A DNA stretch of 6,213 bases from Candidatus Aerophobota bacterium (GTDB lineage: Bacteria > Aerophobota > Aerophobia > Aerophobales > B3-G15), in contig JAUWJM010000099.1 in the NCBI GenBank assembly GCA_030607715.1, forward strand, positions 1-6,213, given 5' to 3'. A program made the translations under genes and the position numbers. The notes under the pieces are model-generated. The model was not told where the DNA came from. It worked only from the letters and a program-made list of their open reading frames with translations, and did not search any database. Shown here in pieces: positions 1 through 5,536 of the stretch. Numbering within the stretch: the stretch's first letter is position 1; every line of letters begins with the position of its first letter.

Positions 1-41
1 AACTAAATCTCATATTGCGGAATCTAAGATATGCAATCACC

Positions 42-1046
42 TTAGGTAGAATACTGAAGAATAGCGGTATTATCTGACATAGGAAGAAAGTGCAACATTT
101 TCGGGATTTCCGTTAAGATGCCTCTGACAAATTCTAAAAGTCTTTCTGCCTTGGAATCAATTTTTATATTTTCCGCTTGTTTTATAAGAGCTTTAAGGGT
201 AGCTACTTCATATTTTAAAGCTTCAGGAGTAGTGGGAAGAACAAGAATTTCTAACTTTCTTTCAAACCTTTCTTTTTCCCAGTCATCCATAGAATCAGGA
301 TCTTCTATGTAATCTCTAAGTCTTATTTCCTCTCTTTTGGTAAGATTGGCAACTTCTCCCTTGATAAGATTGGACAAACGATTCTTAAGTGATTGTTTAA
401 TGGCCTTAATTGAGGAGACCATCCGTTTTTGAAGAAGTACCATAGCGAAACCAACTGCACGATTATTTTGAGACTTAGCAATATTGTAAATGTTCCTCAC
501 ATAATCAGTTACAGCATCATAAAGTTCCTTTTCTGTAGCGGTAAAATTTACAGGAATGGTAAACACCTCACGCGACTTAAACACCGGTTTTCCATTTTCA
601 TCCCTTAATTTATCCTTTCCCCTGCGAATCATAATAAAGTTAAGTTTTTCCGGTAATATCTTATTCTCGTTTTCAAAAATATAAGGGTCAACGAGTGAAG
701 TAAGGCTGTAAAAAGCAAAAGAATCTCCCTTGTGAGGAGTGCCTGTAAGAAGAAGGAAACTTTCTGTCTTATCTTTTAATTTATCCGAAAGTCTGAAACG
801 CTGGGAACGATGAATTTTATTACCAGATTTAGTAACTGACAATTTATGGGCTTCATCAAAAATTATAAGGTCCCATCCCGTTCTCTCCAACTCTACAAGA
901 ACTTCCTCCCTTTTTGCATAATCAAGAGAAGTTATAATTTTATCATGAGCTTCCCACACATTTGCATCTTTGGGAAGCGACTCCTTTAGGGCTTTTAGAT
1001 AGGATGAATCGTATATTACAAAATTTTCATCAAATCTCTCCTGCAT
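42..1046 (-). pseudogene. SNF2/RapA-like helicase, second fragment (DEAH box to end of domain 1, C-terminal half lost)
   Basis: This is the continuation, in the same reading frame, of the fragment at 1059-1541. The two are separated only by one TAA codon and four codons (W-R-R-E), so together they are codons 1-500 of one gene. Visible motifs, numbered over the joined gene, are the Walker B/DEAH box in IIFDEAHKLS (codons 229-232) and motif III LLLTGTPHKGD (about 263-273). A stretch typical of RapA/HepA-like helicases follows (IMIRRGKDKLRDENGKP), then a charged helical insert. Helicase domain 2 (motifs IV-VI) is absent. The family-like sequence stops at about GILTEIPK, near positions 98-100. 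The last 18 residues (MLHFLPMSDNT and on) do not look like the expected LIFTEYRDT-type motif IV start. As drawn, this piece starts at an internal Met with no Shine-Dalgarno site and should give no active helicase. The split and the motifs are seen directly; the family is recognised from motifs, and the exact subfamily (for example DISARM DrmD-like) is not established. Confidence 0.85.
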
Positions 1047-1058
1047 TTCCCTTCGCCA

Positions 1059-1541
1059 TTAATATCGAAGAGGAGCAGGTACTATAATTAGTACTCTTTT
1101 TGCCCTTCCTCTTAGAACGAGTTCTTTTAAAATCATCCCCGCCTCTATAGTCTTGCCCAATCCTACATCGTCGGCTATTAAGAATCGCTGTTTATAGCTA
1201 TTTAAAACTTTGTAGACTGCTTCTACCTGGTAGGGCTCAAGATTAGTGCGAGTAGAGGAAAGGGAAAGGAGATGATCATATTCATAGGCTAAGGAAAGGC
1301 GATTAGCTTCAAAATGAAGGTCAAATTTAATAGATGAATCAAAATTACCAGATTTAAGGAGCTCGATTGGTGAATAAACTTTCTCAATCACTGTGGGAGG
1401 GGAAAGAAATTTTCGAGGAGGACCCTCTGGAAAAGCAACAGTATAAATAGTTGCTTTAGGGCGGGATTCTATTGCTATTACTGTGCCTAATTTTCCTCCC
1501 ACCTTAACCCTATCAGAAATTTGAAGTGGTTGGATGGCCAT
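1059..1541 (-). pseudogene. SNF2/RapA-like helicase, N-terminal fragment ending at a premature ochre codon
   Basis: The start ATG has a strong Shine-Dalgarno site (AAAGGAGG, 1552-1559, 10 nt upstream) and a near-consensus promoter, so this is the true gene start. Residues 1-57 look like a small beta-barrel (DRVKVGGKLGTVIAI and on), comparable to the N-terminal Tudor/KOW-like domains of RapA-type proteins. The Q-type motif LEPYQVEAV is at 101-109, Walker A with the RapA-like context LIADDVGLGKTIEAG at 121-135, and motif Ia VLIIVPAPL at 150-158. Translation stops after ...PLRY at TAA (1059-1061). The same frame then continues WRREMQERF. In this family a Gln normally precedes that Trp (RYQW-like), so one C-to-T change from CAA to TAA explains the stop. 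Such proteins are ATP-dependent nucleic-acid translocases of roughly 1,000 residues, often found with defence or TA genes. The 160-residue product would lack the DEAH box and be inactive. A DISARM drmD assignment is possible but no other DISARM gene is visible. Confidence 0.87.
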
Positions 1542-1551
1542 AGAGTGATAG

Positions 1552-1559
1552 CCTCCTTT
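1552..1559 (-). promoter_or_regulatory. Ribosome binding site of the SNF2-like helicase
   Basis: AAAGGAGG on the minus strand, 10 nt before the ATG at 1541. It is a near-perfect anti-16S match, which fixes the start codon and supports a bacterial host. Confidence 0.85.
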
Positions 1560-1627
1560 TATTTATAAAGGTCTCTGCCAGAACTTCTCAAGAGAAACTA
1601 AACTTCCCTCTACTGTAAATCAGTTAT

Positions 1628-1656
1628 ATCATACTCTCTTACTCGCTTTGGGTCAA
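1628..1656 (-). promoter_or_regulatory. Sigma70-type promoter of the SNF2-like helicase
   Basis: The minus strand reads TTGACC (1656-1651), a 17-nt spacer, then TATGAT (1633-1628). This is one mismatch from consensus in each hexamer, with ideal spacing. Transcription would start near 1621, giving a leader of about 80 nt before the ATG at 1541. The helicase therefore has its own promoter and does not depend on the upstream AbiEi-like gene. No promoter activity can be proven from sequence alone. Confidence 0.75.
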
Positions 1657-1690
1657 TCTGATAGTTTTATTTTCCGGAAAACTCTTATCG

Positions 1691-1724
1691 AATCTCAATG
1701 CCTATCAATAGATCCATCGAGATT
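1691..1724. repeat. Inverted repeat upstream of the helicase promoter
   Basis: AATCTCAATG (1691-1700) and CATCGAGATT (1715-1724) pair at 9 of 10 positions around a 14-nt loop. It lies just upstream of the helicase -35 box and downstream of the coding tail at 1787-2032. On the minus strand it is not followed by a convincing U-run, so I do not call it an intrinsic terminator. A regulator site or a weak terminator are both possible. The rest of 1542-1786 holds the promoter, the ribosome site and the palindrome at 1736-1747, with no coding sequence seen. Confidence 0.5.
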
Positions 1725-1735
1725 AAATAGATCAA

Positions 1736-1747
1736 AAGCATATGCTT
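1736..1747. repeat. 12-bp perfect palindrome
   Basis: AAGCATATGCTT is perfectly self-complementary. It lies between the end of the upstream coding tail and the helicase promoter, about 80 bp upstream of the -35 box. It could be a dimeric regulator site, but no matching second copy was seen in the window. Confidence 0.4.
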
Positions 1748-1786
1748 ATATTGAACAGAAAGAGAAAATTTTGCTACCTGAACACG

Positions 1787-2032
1787 CTAAATCCCGACAT
1801 TTCTTAACATTTCGTTCACTACCATAAATGAGCGCTGCTTTATTTCTTCCTTCTCTTTTTGGTCTATGATAGCCATGAAATTAACCACCCATGAAGGTCC
1901 TTCAGTTTCAGGAGATTGAAATCTTTCTCTAATAGCATTTAACCCTCTTTTAACAATATCAATTTCTTTCTTAGGCTTAACTTCCTCAGCAACAGAAACC
2001 GGTCCCTTTTCATAATAATCACAAAGAGCATA
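1787..2032 (-). pseudogene. Start-less coding tail, in frame after the AbiEi-like gene (81 codons; possible remnant of a partner toxin)
   Basis: Directly after the TGA of the AbiEi-like gene the same frame stays open for 81 codons to a TAG at 1787-1789. The sequence is clearly protein-like: it opens YALCDYYEKGPVSVAEEVKP, has a central part near ERFQSPETEGPSWVVNF, and ends RSFMVVNEMLRNVGI. Codon choice matches the neighbouring genes. There is no plausible start with a ribosome site at its beginning. It could be (a) the C-terminus of a downstream partner, for instance an AbiEii-type nucleotidyltransferase, left by a deletion that removed the 5' part. It could also be (b) the natural C-terminus of the AbiEi-like protein, cut off by a nonsense change. 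I favour (a), because the 352-residue protein already ends with a family-like RGRGREQAEFLRKQK tail. I do not recognise the tail's family. Confidence 0.6.
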
Positions 2033-3091
2033 TCAGAATTTCATCTTTTGTTTTCTCAAAAACTCCGCCTGCTCTCTTCCTCTCCCTCTATAGTTAAGAA
2101 GATCGATATATAGCTGGGTATTGCAAACGACGAATACTTCATCAATTTTCTGTCTATTATAGAATACTTCTTCATCATAAGGCAGTAATAAATGCACTGT
2201 TCCACCAGATTCAACTGGTTTAAGATTTAATTCCTTTTCCCAGATTTCAGGTTTTTCCTTTATATAGAGATGCACATCTTTAAAACGAACAAAGGGGGCA
2301 ACCAAAGTAGCGCCACTGTGCAAAGTAAGCGCATAATCAATATCTTTCTCTTTAGAAACTTCAGATAGATTCTTTTTAAACTCTTCAAATGTCCGTGAAA
2401 AGGAGAAATATGTCAACATTTGATTGTTTTGGTAACTGTAATTTTTGGCCCAGTAATCAAGCAACTCTCCTGGTTTCATAAGAGATATAGCTCCTCTTTT
2501 TTTATCGATAAATCCTTTTTCTTTTAGCAGCTCAATCACTAAAAAAGCCATCCGAATATTTACTTGAGCTTCATGGGAAAGAGTGGAAAAAGTCCATATT
2601 TTACCAGGATTTTCCAATAATAAACGCAAAACACGGGAGGATTTTGGGGAAAAGGGAACCTTAAAAGCATTTCTCTTTTTTACTTTTGAGATTATACTTC
2701 CTCGGGAGACCTTTTCAATAAAAACGGATTTAAATTTTAAAAAGACATTTCCACTAAAATCAATATATCCAATTCCTGCTTCTTTGCATACTTTCTGACC
2801 TTGCTCTGAAATATGAGGAATTATCACCACGGGGTAGTCCCCTTTTTTTACTTCAGGTGCCTGAGTAAGTTTACCAATAGCCTGGTAGAGATACCATGGT
2901 TCTCCTTTAGTTTTTATTTCGCACCGAAGCCATTTTGAGGATTGGCCTACTTTAACTCTTATACCTATATCCCAGAGAGAGTTTTTATCGCTCAATTCTA
3001 TTTTTTCAATTTTTACATCTGGTAATATCTCAGCTAATTTCTGAGGTAATGAGTTAACCATTTTTTTTTCGTTAAGGTTAAAATATTCCAT
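2033..3091 (-). CDS. AbiEi-like type IV TA antitoxin/transcriptional regulator with nuclease-like N-terminal domain
   Basis: This is an intact 352-residue protein. Residues 15-75 have the layout of a PD-(D/E)XK nuclease fold: WDIGIRV (D41), then a strand RCEIKTKGEP (E58-x-K60). The segment 87-120 carries the marker GIGYIDFSGNVFLKF, which I associate with the AbiEi_2-type regulator family. Residues 146-205 form a winged helix (SSRVLRLLLENPGKIWTFSTLS, then LVIELLKEKGFI). The C-terminal half (about 215-345) resembles AbiEi antitoxin domains and ends YIDLLNYRGRGREQAEFLRKQK. By family, such proteins neutralise a nucleotidyltransferase toxin and repress their own promoter. Whether the N-terminus cuts DNA is unknown. 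The ATG at 3091 follows the promoter by about 30 nt but has only a weak ribosome site; Met11 is an alternative with no better site. No intact toxin follows: only the tail at 1787-2032 remains, so the regulator looks orphaned. Confidence 0.75.
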   Translation of the reverse strand: MEYFNLNEKKMVNSLPQKLAEILPDVKIEKIELSDKNSLWDIGIRVKVGQSSKWLRCEIKTKGEPWYLYQAIGKLTQAPEVKKGDYPVVIIPHISEQGQKVCKEAGIGYIDFSGNVFLKFKSVFIEKVSRGSIISKVKKRNAFKVPFSPKSSRVLRLLLENPGKIWTFSTLSHEAQVNIRMAFLVIELLKEKGFIDKKRGAISLMKPGELLDYWAKNYSYQNNQMLTYFSFSRTFEEFKKNLSEVSKEKDIDYALTLHSGATLVAPFVRFKDVHLYIKEKPEIWEKELNLKPVESGGTVHLLLPYDEEVFYNRQKIDEVFVVCNTQLYIDLLNYRGRGREQAEFLRKQKMKF

Positions 3092-3093
3092 TA

Positions 3094-3150
3094 TTTTTAC
3101 TCTATAGGGGATTTTTACTCTTTGGTAAAACTATATATTATAGTAAAACT
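3094..3150. promoter_or_regulatory. Symmetric operator-like array at the AbiEi-like promoter
   Basis: Four hexamer half-sites are arranged around one centre (3121.5). TTTTAC lies at 3095-3100 and 3113-3118, and its complement GTAAAA at 3125-3130 and 3143-3148. The left pair is part of a 10-bp direct repeat (TTTTTACTCT, 3094-3103 and 3112-3121). The right pair is part of an 8-bp repeat (GTAAAACT, 3125-3132 and 3143-3150). Both have an 18-bp period. The array covers the -10 box, the predicted start site and the leader of the AbiEi-like gene. AbiEi antitoxins are known to autorepress by binding inverted repeats, so this is a good candidate for the protein's own operator. Confidence 0.6.
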
Positions 3151-3158
3151 TTTGTCAA
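3130..3158 (-). promoter_or_regulatory. Promoter of the AbiEi-like gene
   Basis: The minus strand has TTGACA (3158-3153), a 17-nt spacer and TATAGT (3135-3130). The -35 is a perfect consensus and the -10 has one or two mismatches. The -35 lies inside the repeated block 3152-3174, which may be the end of an insertion sequence, so the promoter could have been formed or remodelled by that insertion. Confidence 0.65.
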
Positions 3159-3174
3159 GAATGTCTTACTTTTT
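3152..3174. repeat. Copy 1 of a duplicated promoter-bearing block (possible IS end)
   Basis: TTGTCAAGA joined directly to ATGTCTTACTTTTT. Both parts recur at 4506-4535, where 7 extra bases separate them. On the minus strand the block supplies the -35 TTGACA of the AbiEi-like gene. On the plus strand it lies about 100 bp before the transposase start, so it may be the left terminus of that element. A second TGTCAG...TTGACA motif at 3193-3214 could be an internal transposase-binding site. Confidence 0.5.
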
Positions 3175-3208
3175 GTTAATTAAAGTTTAAAGTGTCAGTA
3201 CTGGATCT

Positions 3209-3236
3209 TTGACAAATAACCAGGATATCATACTTA
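3209..3236 (+). promoter_or_regulatory. Probable promoter of the IS transposase
   Basis: TTGACA (3209-3214), a 16-nt spacer and TACTTA (3231-3236), about 36 nt before the transposase ATG. The -35 is perfect and the -10 weak. It diverges from the AbiEi-like promoter 50 bp away. Confidence 0.45.
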
Positions 3237-3255
3237 TCTTCTTAAAAAAAGCAGT

Positions 3256-3264
3256 AAAAGGAGG
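3256..3264 (+). promoter_or_regulatory. Ribosome binding site of the IS transposase
   Basis: AAAAGGAGG, 7 nt upstream of the ATG at 3272. It decides the start codon and shows that this plus-strand reading frame is a real gene start. Confidence 0.8.
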
Positions 3265-3271
3265 ATAAGTT

Positions 3272-3604
3272 ATGACTAAACAACTACATAAGAGGTTCTC
3301 TACTGAAGAGATCAAGATATTCTTAAAGAAGTATCTGACCGAGAATGTAAAGCTAATGTATATCCTGGAGATCCTACAGATTACCCCAAGACAGTTCTTC
3401 CGCCTTCTCAAGAGCTACAGGAAAGATCCTGATGGATTCTCCATTGATTACCAAAGAAGAAGACCAACCAGAAAGATAAGTGAGGAAATGGAGAAAAACA
3501 TCATCAATGAGCTAAAAATAGCAAAGGGATTGATTGAGGATAAAGAGCTTCCCATTACATCTTATAACTACAGCTACATCAAGGATCAACTAAAAGATCG
3601 ATAA
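3272..3604 (+). pseudogene. Truncated IS transposase, N-terminal helix-turn-helix part
   Basis: This 110-residue product starts MTKQLHKRFSTEEIK and contains a helix-turn-helix (VKLMYILEILQITPRQFFRLLKSY, about residues 26-50). A basic linker follows (YQRRRPTRKI), then YNYSYIKDQLKDR. I recognise the pattern as the N-terminal DNA-binding region of an integrase-type (DDE, IS481-like) transposase of roughly 400 residues; the exact IS family is uncertain. The catalytic rve/DDE domain is absent: the frame hits TAA straight after KDQLKDR, where full-length relatives continue. No matching right terminus is seen downstream, so the element was cut off by deletion rather than by a point nonsense change. 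It is the only well-started gene on the plus strand. The product might still bind the element's ends, but cannot transpose. Confidence 0.75.
3272..3604 (+). mobile_element. Insertion sequence remnant (left part only)
   Basis: This is the region of the truncated transposase. The element probably extends left to the block at 3152-3174 or to TGTCAG at 3193, which would include its promoter. The right boundary is lost. Deletion from inside the element towards 3655 would account for the orphan coding tail that follows. Confidence 0.6.
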
Positions 3605-3654
3605 TTTTCAGGGCCGAACTATCATTTCTTAATTAATAGAGGGTGCCTGAATAG

Positions 3655-3783
3655 TTACTTATTTTTGTAATTCGTTCTGATTGGTGGGGAGCTTTACACG
3701 AAGTTCGAACCTGGATTGTGACCTCGTTAAATTCTATTGATATTCCTCAATTTGAAAGACCTCTTAGAGAGAATATTAACTAA
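3655..3783 (+). pseudogene. Orphan coding tail of unknown gene (42 codons)
   Basis: A plus-strand frame is open from after TAG (3652-3654) to TAA (3781-3783) and has a very protein-like translation, including RSDWWGALHEVRTWIVTSL and DIPQFERPLREN. The Trp-rich, acidic/basic alternating sequence and ordinary codon use suggest the C-terminus of a real protein. There is no start codon with a ribosome site, and the 5' part is missing. It may be the tail of the gene the IS inserted into, or the end of another mobile gene. I do not recognise the family. The 50 bp between it and the transposase (3605-3654) hold nothing I can name. Confidence 0.45.
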
Positions 3784-3799
3784 TAGATAAGATATACAA

Positions 3800-4183
3800 T
3801 TAGATTTCTTCAATTTTTAACTGAGGAAAAGGATAATGTTTAATATTCTTTGTAATAAGGGTTAAACCGTAAGTTATAGCTGTAGCAGCAATGATTACAT
3901 CAGTAGTAGCTAATGCCTTACCTTTTTTAGCATATTTCCCCCTAAGTTCCCCAGCTAATTTAGCGATTTCTCTGGTTACTTCAAGATAATAAAGGCTTTC
4001 AATGAACCTATCTGTCTTCTCTTTTTCTTTTTCTCTCATTCCAGCATAAGTTTCAGCAATATTAATACAACAGCAACCGGCAATATCACCTCGCTAGCCA
4101 ATTTCCTCTAAACGAGAATTTACCTTTTTGTTGCCTCGTAAGTGATCAATTATTGTTGTAGTATCCAATAAATATCCAGTCAT
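3800..4183 (-). pseudogene. vapC: VapC-like PIN-domain toxin, interrupted by an amber codon
   Basis: PIN-domain ribonuclease toxins of VapBC pairs usually cut tRNA or rRNA. The ATG at 4183 overlaps the antitoxin stop (TAATG), a translational-coupling arrangement typical of vapBC. The frame runs 127 codons to TAA (3800-3802) with one interruption: TAG at codon 30 (4094-4096). PIN acidic residues are all present: D7 in YLLDTTTIIDHL, E44 in INIAETYAGM and D95 in ATTDVIIAATA. The motif LITKNIKHYPF (N113) closes the domain. An AAG or CAG to TAG change would explain the stop, since the relatives' next residues (RGD...) follow at once. The downstream frame restarts at Met49 (4039, 79 residues) but lacks D7, so no active nuclease is expected unless the stop is suppressed. 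Length and motif order otherwise match a normal VapC of about 130 residues. Confidence 0.85.
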
Positions 4184-4446
4184 TATATTATTTCTTTTAA
4201 TCTCTTTTCATCTTCTTTTCTCAAACTCCTTACCCACTTATCTACTCCCTCTTTAAGTTCAGGATGATCTTTATCCTCCCAGGCTCCAGCTGTTTCTTTT
4301 ACTGCCTTAAGAAAATTTAAGCGCCTTATCTCTTTTTTTACAGCTTGAGTTATAAATTGGCTACGCTTTCTCTTTCCGGAAAGTCTGTCTACCTCTTTTA
4401 CCAATTCTTCAGGTACTACAACATGGGTTCTTTTCTTTACACCCAT
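4183..4446 (-). CDS. vapB: VapB-like ribbon-helix-helix antitoxin
   Basis: The start is placed at the ATG at 4446 (87 residues) because AAAGGAG lies 8 nt upstream. An in-frame ATG at 4473 has no ribosome site. The N-terminus KKRTHVVVPEELVKEVDRLSGKRKRSQFITQAVKKEIRRL is a ribbon-helix-helix: a basic beta strand, then two helices with the typical RSQFI turn. The C-terminal part (KAVKETAGAWEDKDHPEL and on) is the kind of extension that wraps the PIN toxin; WxxxDHPE is common in VapB antitoxins of this type. The gene overlaps vapC by one base. It is intact while its toxin is interrupted, which is the survivable order of loss. It probably represses its own promoter through the inverted repeat at 4471-4500. 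Confidence 0.85.
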   Translation of the reverse strand: MGVKKRTHVVVPEELVKEVDRLSGKRKRSQFITQAVKKEIRRLNFLKAVKETAGAWEDKDHPELKEGVDKWVRSLRKEDEKRLKEII

Positions 4447-4454
4447 TTTTAAAT

Positions 4455-4461
4455 CTCCTTT
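4455..4461 (-). promoter_or_regulatory. Ribosome binding site of the VapB-like antitoxin
   Basis: AAAGGAG, 8 nt before the ATG at 4446. It selects this Met over the in-frame ATG at 4473. Confidence 0.75.
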
Positions 4462-4470
4462 GTTTAACTT

Positions 4471-4500
4471 CATAATTTATTTTAATGTTAACTAATTATG
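4471..4500. promoter_or_regulatory. Inverted repeat over the vapBC -10 region (candidate VapB operator)
   Basis: CATAATT (4471-4477) and AATTATG (4494-4500) are perfect 7-bp arms 16 bp apart, with GTTAAC (4487-4492) between them. The repeat overlaps the predicted -10 box, where a ribbon-helix-helix repressor would block transcription. AT-richness makes chance matches easier, so confidence is moderate. Confidence 0.45.
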
Positions 4501-4512
4501 GGACATTGTCAA
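4485..4512 (-). promoter_or_regulatory. Promoter of vapBC
   Basis: TTGACA (4512-4507), a 16-nt spacer and TAACAT (4490-4485). The -35 is perfect and lies only 15 nt after the dinG-like stop, so vapBC is probably transcribed on its own rather than only by read-through from the helicase. Confidence 0.55.
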
Positions 4513-4535
4513 GAGCTCGGAATGTCTTACTTTTT
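4506..4535. repeat. Copy 2 of the duplicated promoter-bearing block
   Basis: TTGTCAAGA (4506-4514), 7 unmatched bases containing GAGCTC (4515-4521), then ATGTCTTACTTTTT (4522-4535). These are the same two blocks as at 3152-3174. This copy supplies the vapBC -35 and also overlaps the last codons and stop of the dinG-like gene. Confidence 0.5.
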
Positions 4536-5536
4536 TCTTATTTTGGCGAAGAAATTTTTTATATCAGAAAGTTTGGTGGTTTGCTGACATTGGGGTAGGG
4601 AAACCAAAAATTTTTTTCCATAAGAGCGAATCTTTAAACGAGGGTCAAGAAGAGCTACCAACCCTGAATCATCCTTTTTTCTAATTAGACGGCCAAATCC
4701 CTGTCTCAACATAATGATAGCCTGAGGAATTTGATATTCAATAAAGGGATTTTTGCCTTCTTTGGATAGCTCTTCCAACCTTGCCTCTGTTACAGGACTA
4801 TCGGGGACAGCAAAGGGAAGTTTGGTAATGATAACGGTCCCCAGAGCCTTTCCAGGAACATCTACTCCCTGCCAGAAGGTATTAGTTCCTAATAAAACAG
4901 ATTGGCTATTCTTCTGGAAATCTTTCATTAATTGATGGCGAGGCTTATCTCCCTGTTTTAAAAAGTTAAGCTCTAAAAGAGATTTGCTTAAGTATTCGTA
5001 AGCTTTATCTATCAACCGAAAATTGGTGAAGAGGACAAATGCTTGGCCTTGACAGTAGCGCAGGATCTCTTCTGTTCTTTTAATGAGAGCCTGGTTGAAC
5101 AGATTGTAATCCTGAGAAGGATCAGGTAAATCTGAGTTCAGGTAAAGAAGAACCTGATTTTGGTAATCAAAAAGAGAGCCTAAAATAAGTTCCTTAGATT
5201 CCTCTACCCCTAATCTGTTTCGCATAAACTCAAAAGAGCCAGCCACCGATAGGGTAGCTGAGGTAAAAATAACTGTGTCCTTTATTTTAAGAATTTTCTC
5301 TCTAAATTCCTCAGCAATATTGAGAGGAGTCATATGAAGAGATATCCTGACAGTCCTTTTTCTTTTAATTACCTCTACCCAGTAAACCTGATGAGCTATT
5401 TTCTGTTGGAGAATAGTCTTTAGATCAAGATTAATCCTTTGGCAACGGTGAACAAAAGCTCTTAGCTCTTTTTTCTTTTCCTCCTCTTTTGCATTATTTA
5501 TTTCCTCTTTTAGAAGTGTTTCCAGAGATAATAATG
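4527..5536 (-). pseudogene. dinG: DinG/XPD-like helicase, 3' fragment (helicase domain 2)
   Basis: This is the C-terminal half of the gene whose 5' part is at 5510-6213, in a different frame. The frame is open and protein-like well upstream of the first Met at 5333: it reads PLLSLETLLKEEINNAKEEE and then RAFVHRCQRINLDLKTILQQ. The Met at 5333 is therefore internal, not a start. Motifs counted from that Met are TVIFTSATLS (20-29, motif III), FVLFTNFRLID (99-109, motif IV), LLGTNTFWQGVDVPG (147-161, motif V) and QAIIMLRQGFGRLIR (204-218, motif VI with the arginine finger). The stop TAA is at 4527-4529. All domain-2 motifs are intact. DinG-type helicases unwind DNA 5'-3', including R-loops and D-loops. 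On its own this half has no Walker A, DEAH box or Fe-S domain and would be inactive. Confidence 0.85.

Noticed and set aside
42..1541. Assignment to a DISARM system (drmD)
   Set aside because: The helicase resembles DrmD/RapA-type proteins, but no DrmA, DrmB, DrmC or methyltransferase gene is in the window, so only the general SNF2/RapA family is supported.
1691..1724. Intrinsic terminator for the AbiEi-like transcript
   Set aside because: The stem is fair, but the minus-strand sequence after it (CGATAAGAGTTTTCC) lacks a proper U-run directly behind the stem and the loop is long.
2583..2798. Plus-strand open frame inside the AbiEi-like gene, and similar ones at 118-312, 4753-4935 and 5813-6040
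   Set aside because: All lie antisense within clear genes, lack ribosome sites and show no domain pattern.
3187..3411. Minus-strand open frame of 74 codons opposite the transposase
   Set aside because: It overlaps the well-started transposase antisense, has no ribosome site and gives an unlikely Cys/Phe-rich product; it is a shadow frame.
42..4183. Stop-codon recoding as an explanation for the in-frame stops
   Set aside because: The internal stops include both TAA (helicase) and TAG (vapC). TAA also ends vapB, vapC and the dinG-like gene at natural positions, TGA ends the AbiEi-like gene and TAG ends the following tail. No single reassignment fits.
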